Assembly (NCBI GenBank): GCA_025357175.1
Contig: JANXPS010000027.1
Span: 1 to 5,410, forward strand
DNA from: Deltaproteobacteria bacterium
GTDB taxonomy: Bacteria > Desulfobacterota > Deferrimicrobia > Deferrimicrobiales > Deferrimicrobiaceae
Reading direction: 5' to 3'
DNA: 5,410 nt
Made by a program: the position numbers and the translations under genes. This document shows, in pieces, positions 1 to 5,410 of this stretch. Every line of letters begins with the position of its first letter. Position 1 is the first letter of the stretch. Below the pieces are notes generated by a model, which was not told where the DNA came from, did not search any database, and saw nothing but the letters and a program-made list of their open reading frames with translations.

Positions 1-332
1 ATCAAGCGCTAACAATACTGTTCCTTGAGTACGAGCCAAACGAAGCGATCATCGAAAAAGTCTTTCTCGCCAAAAATCCCTCATCCGCCCTGAAGTTGGG
101 GCAGGCAAGAGGAGTCGCCATTGTAACCTGCAAAATACATGGTCTTTTGGTCCGGGAATATAGCGCAAAAGAAATCAAGTCTTCCGCCACTGGTTACGGT
201 GCCGCTACCAAGGAACAGGTAGGGGGCATGGTCGGAAAACTTCTCGGGATACGGGATAAAATCCCGACGGATGCATCCGATGCACTTGCCATGGCTTTTT
301 GCGGCGCAACCACACAAATATATACTCCGTGA
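1..332 (+). CDS. ruvC: Holliday junction endonuclease RuvC, C-terminal part (5' end outside window)
   Basis: RuvC is the dimeric, metal-dependent nuclease that makes paired nicks in Holliday junctions during recombination and repair. The open frame runs from the window edge (first complete codon at base 3) to TGA at 330-332 and gives 109 residues, against about 173 in E. coli. By alignment from memory, about 48 N-terminal residues with the first catalytic Asp lie outside. The second catalytic acidic residue is Glu at 54-56 in IIEKVFLAKN, followed by the family signature SALKLGQARGVA. The last two catalytic Asp residues are at 270-272 and 279-281 in PTDASDALAMAF. TTG at 96 lies inside the conserved LGQARG motif and is not the start. 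ruvA follows after 15 bp. The identification is very safe; only the upstream extent is unknown. Confidence 0.96.
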   Translation, partial: QALTILFLEYEPNEAIIEKVFLAKNPSSALKLGQARGVAIVTCKIHGLLVREYSAKEIKSSATGYGAATKEQVGGMVGKLLGIRDKIPTDASDALAMAFCGATTQIYTP

Positions 333-347
333 TATCATGACTTCCAA

Positions 348-971
348 ATGATAAACCACCTAAGCGGCACAATTTTCGAACATGGAAAAGATTATGTCGT
401 GATCGAATGCGGTGGAATCGGCTTCAAGATCTCGGTTACCGCTTCGACCCTGAAGGGACTCCCGATCGGGAACAATTCTGCGACGATCCTGACGCATCTT
501 CAATTAAGGGATGGGGGCAGCGACCTTTTCGGTTTTTCTTCTGAACAAGAACGGGAAATATTTTATGCTTTGACCGGCGTAGCGGGTGTGGGTCCGAAAT
601 CGGGAATGTCTGTCCTCTCCGTTTTGGGTGAGAACGGCGTGATTACGGGCGCCTTGCGGGGAGACGCTAAACTGTTCGCCTCCGTGCCTGGAATCGGGAA
701 AAAACTGGCCCAACGAATGGTTTCCGAATTGCCCGATCGCCTCAAGAAACTAAACCAGGAAGGTGATGAAGGCGCCGGGAAAGTTACGCCAACATCATCC
801 GGTGTGACGGAAGCGATCGAGGCGCTCGTTTCTCTTGGTTTTTCAAGGGTAGATGCGCATAATGCAATCATTCACGTCAGCAAGGCGAATGTCGAAAATA
901 ATGAGACCGAAAAATTGATCAAGGACGGGTTGGCGCACATTTACGCGAATACCCGATCGGCAACTCGCTAG
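348..971 (+). CDS. ruvA: Holliday junction branch migration complex subunit RuvA
   Basis: RuvA binds the four-way DNA junction as a tetramer or octamer and loads the RuvB motor. The product is 207 residues, close to the 203 of E. coli. Residues 1-63 form the N-terminal OB-fold, starting MINHLSGTI as usual for the family, with GGIGFKI near 22-28. Domain II carries two helix-hairpin-helix motifs that grip the DNA backbone: GVAGVGPKSGMSVL at 77-90 and SVPGIGKKLAQRMVSEL at 112-128. A charged, flexible linker (about 133-152) leads to domain III (about 153-203), the small helical domain that contacts RuvB, with EAIEALVSLGFS at 155-166. The ATG at 348 matches the family N-terminus, but no good Shine-Dalgarno site precedes it, so translation may depend on coupling to ruvC 15 bp upstream. 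Nothing appears broken. Confidence 0.97.
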   Translation: MINHLSGTIFEHGKDYVVIECGGIGFKISVTASTLKGLPIGNNSATILTHLQLRDGGSDLFGFSSEQEREIFYALTGVAGVGPKSGMSVLSVLGENGVITGALRGDAKLFASVPGIGKKLAQRMVSELPDRLKKLNQEGDEGAGKVTPTSSGVTEAIEALVSLGFSRVDAHNAIIHVSKANVENNETEKLIKDGLAHIYANTRSATR

Positions 972-1005
972 CCACCATCCCCAATTATTTCAGTTCCTTA
1001 CGGAC

Positions 1006-1013
1006 GGGAAGGG
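1006..1013 (+). promoter_or_regulatory. Probable ribosome binding site for ruvB (TTG start)
   Basis: The purine run GGGAAGGG lies 4 bases before the TTG at 1018. It supports that unusual start, because the preceding in-frame codons of the 46-bp gap (972-1017) contain no ATG, GTG or TTG. The rest of the gap shows no convincing promoter or terminator. CCTT at 996-999 could pair weakly with AAGG at 1009-1012 and partly cover the site. Confidence 0.55.
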
Positions 1014-1017
1014 TAAC

Positions 1018-2040
1018 TTGGAAGAGCGCATTCTTGATCCCGTTGATCATGGGGAAGAGGAAGTTTCAGAACACAACTTGCGCCCCCAGCATCTCCCCGA
1101 GTTCATCGGACAGGAACGCATTGTTTCAAATCTGAAGACCTTCATTGCAGCGGCCAGAAATAGGGGGGAAGCCCTCGATCATGTGCTGCTGTCAGGCCCC
1201 CCCGGTCTGGGAAAAACCACCCTCGCCAACATTGTCGCCAACGAAATGGGAGTTGTGATCCGGACCACTTCAGGTCCCGCGATCGAAAGGAAAGGGGATA
1301 TTGCCGCCCTTTTGACCGCCATTGAACCCGGGGGCGTCCTGTTCATAGACGAGATTCATCGGTTGAGCCGGGTTGTCGAGGAACTTCTTTATACCGCAAT
1401 GGAAGATTACGCGCTCGATATCATTCTCGGACAGGGCCCATCGGCCAAATCGATACGGTTGGCGCTCCCCCGTTTTACGCTTATCGGGGCCACCACTAGA
1501 ACCGGACTTCTGACTTCACCTTTGAGGGATCGGTTCGGCGTATCATTCCGACTTGAATATTACCAGCCCGAAGAACTTGTCAAAGTCGTTCTTCGCAGCG
1601 CCCATGTTCTTTCGATCCCTGTGGACGATGACGGCGCTCTCGAAATTGCCCGTCGTTCGCGTGGAACCCCGAGAATTGCAAACAGGTTGCTGAGGAGAGT
1701 CAGAGACTTCGCCCAAATCAAGGGCGACGGGATCATCGATAAAAATATCGCCGACCAGGCCCTCGGCCAGTTGGAGGTTGATCGCCAAGGTCTCGATGTC
1801 ATGGACCGGAAAATCCTGGGCGTTATTCTCGAAAAATTCCAGGGAGGTCCTGTCGGGATCGAGACCATCTCTGCTGCTGTCAGTGAAGAACGGGATACGA
1901 TCGAAGATGTATACGAGCCGTTTCTGATGCAACTCGGGTATCTTCAGCGGACATCCAGGGGACGGGTTGCGACTGCCGCTGCTTGGCGACACATGGGGCT
2001 TGCCCCTCCTGTCACCATGACACAGGAATCATTGCTATGA
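1018..2040 (+). CDS. ruvB: Holliday junction branch migration DNA helicase RuvB
   Basis: RuvB is the hexameric AAA+ ATPase that pumps DNA through the RuvA-bound junction. The product is 340 residues (E. coli 336). The start is TTG at 1018: it gives the expected N-terminus (MEERILDP, then LRPQHLPEFIGQE at 21-33) and has a purine-rich site just upstream. Visible motifs are Walker A GPPGLGKT at 60-67, Walker B VLFIDEIHRL at 107-116, sensor 1 around TLIGATTRTGLL at 154-165, the arginine-finger region SPLRDRFG at 167-174, and sensor 2 RGTPRIANRLLRR at 215-227. A winged-helix DNA-binding domain covers about 258-325, with GGPVGIETIS at 277-285 and a family-typical YLQRTSRGR at 308-316. All ATPase residues are present. 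The TGA stop overlaps the ATG of the next gene by 4 bp, so the repair genes and the signalling genes downstream probably share a transcript. Confidence 0.97.
   Translation: MEERILDPVDHGEEEVSEHNLRPQHLPEFIGQERIVSNLKTFIAAARNRGEALDHVLLSGPPGLGKTTLANIVANEMGVVIRTTSGPAIERKGDIAALLTAIEPGGVLFIDEIHRLSRVVEELLYTAMEDYALDIILGQGPSAKSIRLALPRFTLIGATTRTGLLTSPLRDRFGVSFRLEYYQPEELVKVVLRSAHVLSIPVDDDGALEIARRSRGTPRIANRLLRRVRDFAQIKGDGIIDKNIADQALGQLEVDRQGLDVMDRKILGVILEKFQGGPVGIETISAAVSEERDTIEDVYEPFLMQLGYLQRTSRGRVATAAAWRHMGLAPPVTMTQESLL
2024..2027 (+). promoter_or_regulatory. Shine-Dalgarno site deciding the start of the DUF4390 gene
   Basis: AGGA at 2024-2027 sits 9 bases before ATG 2037. It favours that ATG over the in-frame ATG at 1983, which lies well inside ruvB and would put a polar, cysteine- and histidine-containing stretch before the signal peptide. 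Confidence 0.55.
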
Positions 2041-2618
2041 CTATTACGCGTTTATTCAGTTGGGTATTCCTCCTTTCTGTATTATTCGGATTCATAATTG
2101 TTCCCTCTGGTACCGAATTAGCTTATGCTTCTACGAAACCGCCCACTGTAACGGAAATCCACGGACAGATAAGGTCTGGTGAGGCCCAAGTATATTTTAC
2201 TTTGAAGGACGCATTTTCACCGGAAATGGTGGAGGCACTTAAAAGCGGCATCGAAATATCATTTAAAACCGTCATCAAGATTGAAAAAGTCAGACACGGT
2301 TGGGTCAATGAAAGCATGGGAGATGCGGAAATTACGCGATCTGTACGCTTCGACGCGCTTTCAAGAATCTACAGATTGGTCAGGGCAGGGAAGGAAGAAT
2401 TAATCACGGACATATTTGAAGCGTTGGCTGGAATGACAAATTATGAGGTGAAAATTCCTGTTTACCCCGATCCGGTGCGAGGAAATTCATACCGGGTGCG
2501 GGTTCGCACGAAGATCGATCGGGTCGGTCTCACCGAACCATTGCGATCCATCATATTTTTCTCATCCTTCTGGGACGTCGAAACCGAATGGGCCCGGGGA
2601 TACCTCGCATTACAATGA
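2037..2618 (+). CDS. Exported DUF4390-family protein of unknown function
   Basis: The product is 193 residues from ATG 2037, which forms an ATGA overlap with the ruvB stop. The N-terminus is a classical export signal: Arg5, a hydrophobic core at about 9-22 (WVFLLSVLFGFIIV), and an AYA cleavage site at 29-31, so the mature protein should be periplasmic or envelope-associated. There is no lipobox Cys. The mature part looks beta-rich, with alternating segments such as AQVYFTLKDAF (50-60) and IEISFKTVIKIEKV (72-85), and ends with a FFSSFWDVETEW motif (174-185). Length, signal peptide, this C-terminal Trp-rich motif and position before an NtrY-like kinase all fit DUF4390; I recognise it from memory, not from a search. 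The function is unknown. The context suggests a periplasmic partner of the kinase (inference). The gene is AT-richer than its neighbours (about 43% GC over 2041-2340 by hand count). Its stop overlaps the kinase start by 4 bp. Confidence 0.75.
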   Translation: MTITRLFSWVFLLSVLFGFIIVPSGTELAYASTKPPTVTEIHGQIRSGEAQVYFTLKDAFSPEMVEALKSGIEISFKTVIKIEKVRHGWVNESMGDAEITRSVRFDALSRIYRLVRAGKEELITDIFEALAGMTNYEVKIPVYPDPVRGNSYRVRVRTKIDRVGLTEPLRSIIFFSSFWDVETEWARGYLALQ

Positions 2619-4813
2619 ATTCGAACCAACAGGTCGGCGGTTCCGATATCTCTCCCGAAAATGCTCCGCCCAAGCAGCATCGAGAACGAATCGCGATCGC
2701 GATTGTTGCCGCCATCGTTCTCGGCCTGACCCTGCTTGAAGCCAATCTGGCAACCATCGGAAGCTCGGTCGGATACTCCGGCAACATCGTCATATTTGCG
2801 CTTATCAACATCAACGTCATCCTCATTGTCCTGTTGATATTTCTTGTGACCAGGAATGTGTTCAAATTGATCCTGGACAGAAAAAGAAACATACTCGGCG
2901 CCAAAATCAGGTCCCGTCTCGTAATAATGTTCACCGCCTTTTCATTGATTCCCACCATTCTGCTTTTCATTGCCGCCGCAAGCATTACAACGACAAATAT
3001 TCGAAGTTGGATCGGAGGACGGGTCGGGGTCGCCCTGACCGATGCGTTGGAGATTGCCAGGAAAGATCTGGACGCCGATGCCAAGTCCATGGCGGAATTC
3101 GCCAGTTATATCTCTCCCAAAATTTCCCCGGATAAGATCTATAAACCCGGCGTAGATTCTTTTTCTGATTTGCTTGTCGGGCAGGATAACTTGACCACTC
3201 TTCTTGTTATGGATGGCGGGACCACCCTTGCACGTGCTGGGGACGCAGGGGCAAAAGTAACGCCGGAAATCGCTTCGTGGTTGAGGGGAGGGGGAGGACC
3301 CAAATCGGCGGGAAACGTGGTTACCTTGATCGGTGATTCTTATGCGGCGGGCGCGGTCATGCTTCCCGGTGGGCATATCCTCGTCGCCGTAAAATCGATT
3401 TTGCCGGAACAGGCACGTCGAACCCGATCGATCAAGGAGGCCTACGACGAATATCATCAGGTCCGACTGCTGGATGATCCGATTCGCGCCAGTTACATCG
3501 CGGTCCTGATTCTGATCACATTGTTGATCATATTCGCTGCCTCCTGGATGGGCATTTATCTTGCCCGCCAGATCACCGTTCCGATTCAGCTGATGGCCGA
3601 GGGAACGCTTCGGGTCGCGGGAGGCGACCTCGATGTCCGTCTCGAGTATCAATCCGACGACGAATTCGGTTATCTCGTAGAGTCATTCAATCGGATGACC
3701 GGAGATTTGAAAGGGATGAAAGCAAATCTCGAGGAGGCCAACAGTTCGCTTTCCACTACATACGAGGAATTGGAGAGACGAACAAAGTTCATCGAAACGA
3801 TACTGACAAATATTTCGACGGCCGTCGTTGTTCTCGACCGGCACGGACGCATTGCGATGATCAACCGGATCGCCGAACAAATGCTCGGGGTTTCCAGTGG
3901 GTTCGCGATCGGAAAACTTTACCGCGACGCTCTACTCGAGGAACACTACGAAACTGTCCGAATCCTGTCACGCGAAATCGGGGCGTCCGGAAATCAGCAG
4001 GTCGAACGCCAGGTCGAGTTGCCCGTCGGCGGGAAAAACATATCGGTCCGCGTCAGTCTGACTGCGCTCAAGGACGAGGTCGGGGGGTACCTGGGGCTTG
4101 TTGTTGCATTCGATGATTTGTCCCAGGCGATGAAGTTGCAAAAAGTCCTGGCATGGCGGGAAATCGCCAGACGCATTGCGCACGAGATTCGGAATCCTCT
4201 AACGCCGATCCAACTGTCGGCAGAACGACTTCAACGCAAATTCGGAGCCGATCATATCGATGATCCCGCCTTTGATGACTGTACGCAAACGATTCTGTCC
4301 GAGGTCGGCACCCTCAAACTTCTCATGGATGAATTCACCCGGTTTGCCCGAATGCCTTCGCCAACATTAACCGAGGGAGACCTCGGTGAAGTGCTTCGAA
4401 ACACGGTTGAAATCTTCAAATCGAAATATCCGGGGATTCGTTGCGATGCTGTTTCGGAAAATGTTTCCGACATCCTTTTCGACGCTTTCCAGATGCGACG
4501 GGCGTTGACCAATCTGCTTGAAAACGCGGCCGCCGCGCTTCGGGGAACCGGCAACTTAACGGTGAAATGTGTCCGAAATCCCGACCTGGATTGGGTTCGG
4601 CTTTCGGTAGCCGACGACGGCCCCGGTGTAAAGGAGGAAGACCGGGGGCATCTTTTCGAACCCTACTTCTCCCGGAAAGAAGGCGGAACGGGACTGGGTC
4701 TGGCAATCGTCAGCGCGATCGCGAGCGACCATGGCGGGACCGTAAGCGTCCGAAACAATCTCCCAAAGGGGGCATTGTTTGAGATGGAATTTCCCGGCCA
4801 CCCGAAGGGGTGA
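2615..4813 (+). CDS. NtrY-like transmembrane sensor histidine kinase (HAMP-PAS-HisKA-HATPase)
   Basis: This is an inner-membrane histidine kinase of 732 residues from ATG 2615, chosen because it makes an ATGA overlap like the junction before it; ATG 2588 would add 9 residues. Predicted membrane segments lie at about 27-43, 59-79, 103-123 and 292-314. The 124-291 stretch is a probable periplasmic sensor region with a Gly-rich turn (225-228). HAMP follows at about 315-366, a coiled-coil linker (365-397), and a PAS domain at about 398-505 (ILTNISTAVVVLDRHGRI at its start). The phospho-acceptor is His523 (codon 4181-4183) in RRIAHEIRNPLTPIQLSAE, a strongly NtrY-like H-box. ATP-binding motifs are the N-box NLLENA (Asn637), G1 DDGPG (667-671) and G2 GGTGLGLAIV (690-699), all intact, so it should be catalytically active. 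The ligand and target are unknown; NtrY proteins are tied to nitrogen or redox sensing in some species, which I do not claim here. No response regulator is adjacent in the window. Confidence 0.93.
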   Translation: MNSNQQVGGSDISPENAPPKQHRERIAIAIVAAIVLGLTLLEANLATIGSSVGYSGNIVIFALININVILIVLLIFLVTRNVFKLILDRKRNILGAKIRSRLVIMFTAFSLIPTILLFIAAASITTTNIRSWIGGRVGVALTDALEIARKDLDADAKSMAEFASYISPKISPDKIYKPGVDSFSDLLVGQDNLTTLLVMDGGTTLARAGDAGAKVTPEIASWLRGGGGPKSAGNVVTLIGDSYAAGAVMLPGGHILVAVKSILPEQARRTRSIKEAYDEYHQVRLLDDPIRASYIAVLILITLLIIFAASWMGIYLARQITVPIQLMAEGTLRVAGGDLDVRLEYQSDDEFGYLVESFNRMTGDLKGMKANLEEANSSLSTTYEELERRTKFIETILTNISTAVVVLDRHGRIAMINRIAEQMLGVSSGFAIGKLYRDALLEEHYETVRILSREIGASGNQQVERQVELPVGGKNISVRVSLTALKDEVGGYLGLVVAFDDLSQAMKLQKVLAWREIARRIAHEIRNPLTPIQLSAERLQRKFGADHIDDPAFDDCTQTILSEVGTLKLLMDEFTRFARMPSPTLTEGDLGEVLRNTVEIFKSKYPGIRCDAVSENVSDILFDAFQMRRALTNLLENAAAALRGTGNLTVKCVRNPDLDWVRLSVADDGPGVKEEDRGHLFEPYFSRKEGGTGLGLAIVSAIASDHGGTVSVRNNLPKGALFEMEFPGHPKG
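2689..2704 (+). repeat. 16-bp perfect palindrome containing GCGATCGC
   Basis: AATCGCGATCGCGATT equals its own reverse complement. It lies inside the histidine kinase gene just upstream of the first membrane segment and encodes ordinary residues there. A second GCGATCGC (within CGCGATCGCG) occurs at 4714-4723. The palindrome is seen directly; any function as a protein or methylation site is unproven, and it may simply reflect the general CGATCG excess in this window. Confidence 0.5.
4805..4813 (+). promoter_or_regulatory. Ribosome binding site for the Ser/Thr kinase gene
   Basis: AAGGGGTGA closely resembles the full anti-Shine-Dalgarno complement AAGGAGGTGA with one base missing, and ends 8 bases before GTG 4822. 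It overlaps the last codons and stop of the histidine kinase, so ribosomes ending there could restart. It favours GTG 4822 over GTG 4810, which would begin inside the site. Confidence 0.55.
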
Positions 4814-4821
4814 CAGTTCAG

Positions 4822-5410
4822 GTGAAAAATAGCTTGAAACATCAGCCAAAGAGTCTAGGAAAATACACGATAATTCGGAAAATCGCTTCGGGCGGCATGG
4901 CCGAGGTTTACCTCTGCAGACTCGAAGCAGACCACGGATTTTCAAAAAAAATGGCGATCAAGGTTATCCACCCCGATCATTCCGGGAAAGGGACTTTTCT
5001 CGATTTATTCATTCGGGAGGCCAGGTTGGCTTCCTCGCTTTCCCACCCTAATGTCGTTTCGGTGTTCGATTTCGGACAAGCAGCAGGCGGTTATTTCCTG
5101 GTCATGGAGTTTGTGGACGGGTACTCGCTTTCGAACGTGATATCACGTATGCGGGATGAAACGGTACAGATTCCATTGTCGGTATGGAGATACTGGATGG
5201 AAAACTTCCTGGCGGGACTTGGATACCTCCACGCCCGTGGGATCGTTCATCGGGATGTAAGCCCGGCGAATATCCTCGTTACGAAGGGAGGTGCGGTAAA
5301 AATTATTGACTTCGGAATTTCCCACAAAGTCATGATCGCGCCCCACGGGAACACGACAAAGTTGGGTAAGCCGGGTTACCTTTCGCCCGAAGCACTGACC
5401 GGGCAAGGCA
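4822..5410 (+). CDS. Hanks-type Ser/Thr protein kinase, N-terminal kinase domain (3' end outside window)
   Basis: An open frame runs to the right edge (196 full codons) and encodes a protein kinase that should phosphorylate Ser/Thr on partner proteins. The start is probably GTG 4822; GTG 4810 (a GTGA overlap with the histidine kinase stop) and TTG 4834 are alternatives. From 4822, the Gly-rich loop is IASGGMAEVYL at 21-31, with Ala in place of its first Gly; the ATP-anchoring Lys is 47 (MAIKV); the helix-C Glu is 66 (REARLASSLSHPNVV); the hinge is LVMEFVDG (93-100). The catalytic loop is HRDVSPAN (143-150, Asp145 the base), the metal site DFG (163-165), and the activation-segment end GYLSPEAL (185-192). 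All core catalytic residues are present except the loop Lys, replaced by Ser147. No membrane segment is seen so far; any C-terminal sensor domain lies outside. The gene directly follows a histidine kinase, hinting at a shared pathway (inference). Confidence 0.93.
   Translation, partial: MKNSLKHQPKSLGKYTIIRKIASGGMAEVYLCRLEADHGFSKKMAIKVIHPDHSGKGTFLDLFIREARLASSLSHPNVVSVFDFGQAAGGYFLVMEFVDGYSLSNVISRMRDETVQIPLSVWRYWMENFLAGLGYLHARGIVHRDVSPANILVTKGGAVKIIDFGISHKVMIAPHGNTTKLGKPGYLSPEALTGQG

Noticed and set aside
96..332. Reading the first gene as a complete 78-residue protein from TTG 96
   Set aside because: The frame continues open to the window edge and encodes conserved RuvC residues, including the catalytic Glu at 54-56.
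972..1017. Possible terminator or promoter between ruvA and ruvB
   Set aside because: Only a 4-bp stem can be drawn, with no T-tract after it, and no -10/-35 pair stands out in the 46 bp.
1543..1992. Open frame on the - strand (149 codons) opposite ruvB
   Set aside because: It lies fully inside the conserved RuvB coding region, with no ribosome site and no recognisable protein features.
1983..2036. Longer start for the DUF4390 protein at ATG 1983
   Set aside because: It would add 18 polar residues before a textbook signal peptide and overlap ruvB by 58 bp; ATG 2037 has a ribosome site and an ATGA overlap.
3282..3300. G-rich run (TTGAGGGGAGGGGGAGGA region) as a possible quadruplex or frameshift site
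   Set aside because: The frame stays intact through it and simply encodes a Gly-rich turn in the sensor region; the G-runs are too few and uneven to argue for a structure.
2942..3652. Long open frame on the - strand (236 codons) opposite the histidine kinase gene
   Set aside because: The + strand frame encodes clear membrane, sensor and HAMP segments. The antisense product has no recognisable motif and is Arg/Gly/Pro-rich as expected for a shadow frame.
4556..4945. Open frame on the - strand spanning the histidine kinase / Ser/Thr kinase junction
   Set aside because: Both + strand genes are strongly supported here by catalytic motifs; the antisense product resembles nothing known to me.

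Overview
The window is a compact, single-direction (+ strand) bacterial gene cluster with almost no non-coding DNA. It reads ruvC (5' end missing), ruvA, ruvB, a secreted DUF4390-type protein, an NtrY-like membrane sensor histidine kinase, and a Hanks-type Ser/Thr protein kinase (3' end missing). The largest gap between genes is 46 bp, before ruvB. I see no rRNA, tRNA, CRISPR array, insertion sequence, clear promoter or terminator.

The organism is probably a Gram-negative bacterium of the Deltaproteobacteria (Desulfobacterota/Myxococcota) type or a related deep lineage. This is inference from three points: the ruvC-ruvA-ruvB order, a DUF4390 gene directly before an NtrY-type kinase, and a Ser/Thr kinase with the catalytic loop HRDVSPAN, a form I associate with myxobacterial and other deltaproteobacterial kinases. 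Local GC is mixed, from roughly 43% in the DUF4390 gene to about 60% in parts of ruvB and the histidine kinase.

Bases 1-2040 encode the Holliday-junction machinery. RuvA binds the four-way junction, RuvB is the AAA+ motor for branch migration, and RuvC cuts the junction. All key motifs visible in this window are intact. RuvC is cut at the left edge and lacks about 48 N-terminal residues, including its first catalytic Asp.

Bases 2037-5410 encode what looks like an envelope-signalling module: an exported protein of unknown function, a histidine kinase with four predicted membrane segments plus HAMP, PAS, HisKA and HATPase domains, and a Ser/Thr kinase. ruvB/DUF4390 and DUF4390/histidine kinase are joined by 4-bp ATGA overlaps, and the Ser/Thr kinase begins within about 10 bp of the histidine kinase stop. 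Co-transcription and translational coupling from the repair genes into the signalling genes is therefore likely. No response regulator is visible, and the place where an NtrX-like regulator would often sit is taken by the Ser/Thr kinase. That arrangement is the most unusual thing here. A second observation is a strong excess of the palindrome CGATCG (11 copies by hand count, about 1.3 expected at uniform base composition).
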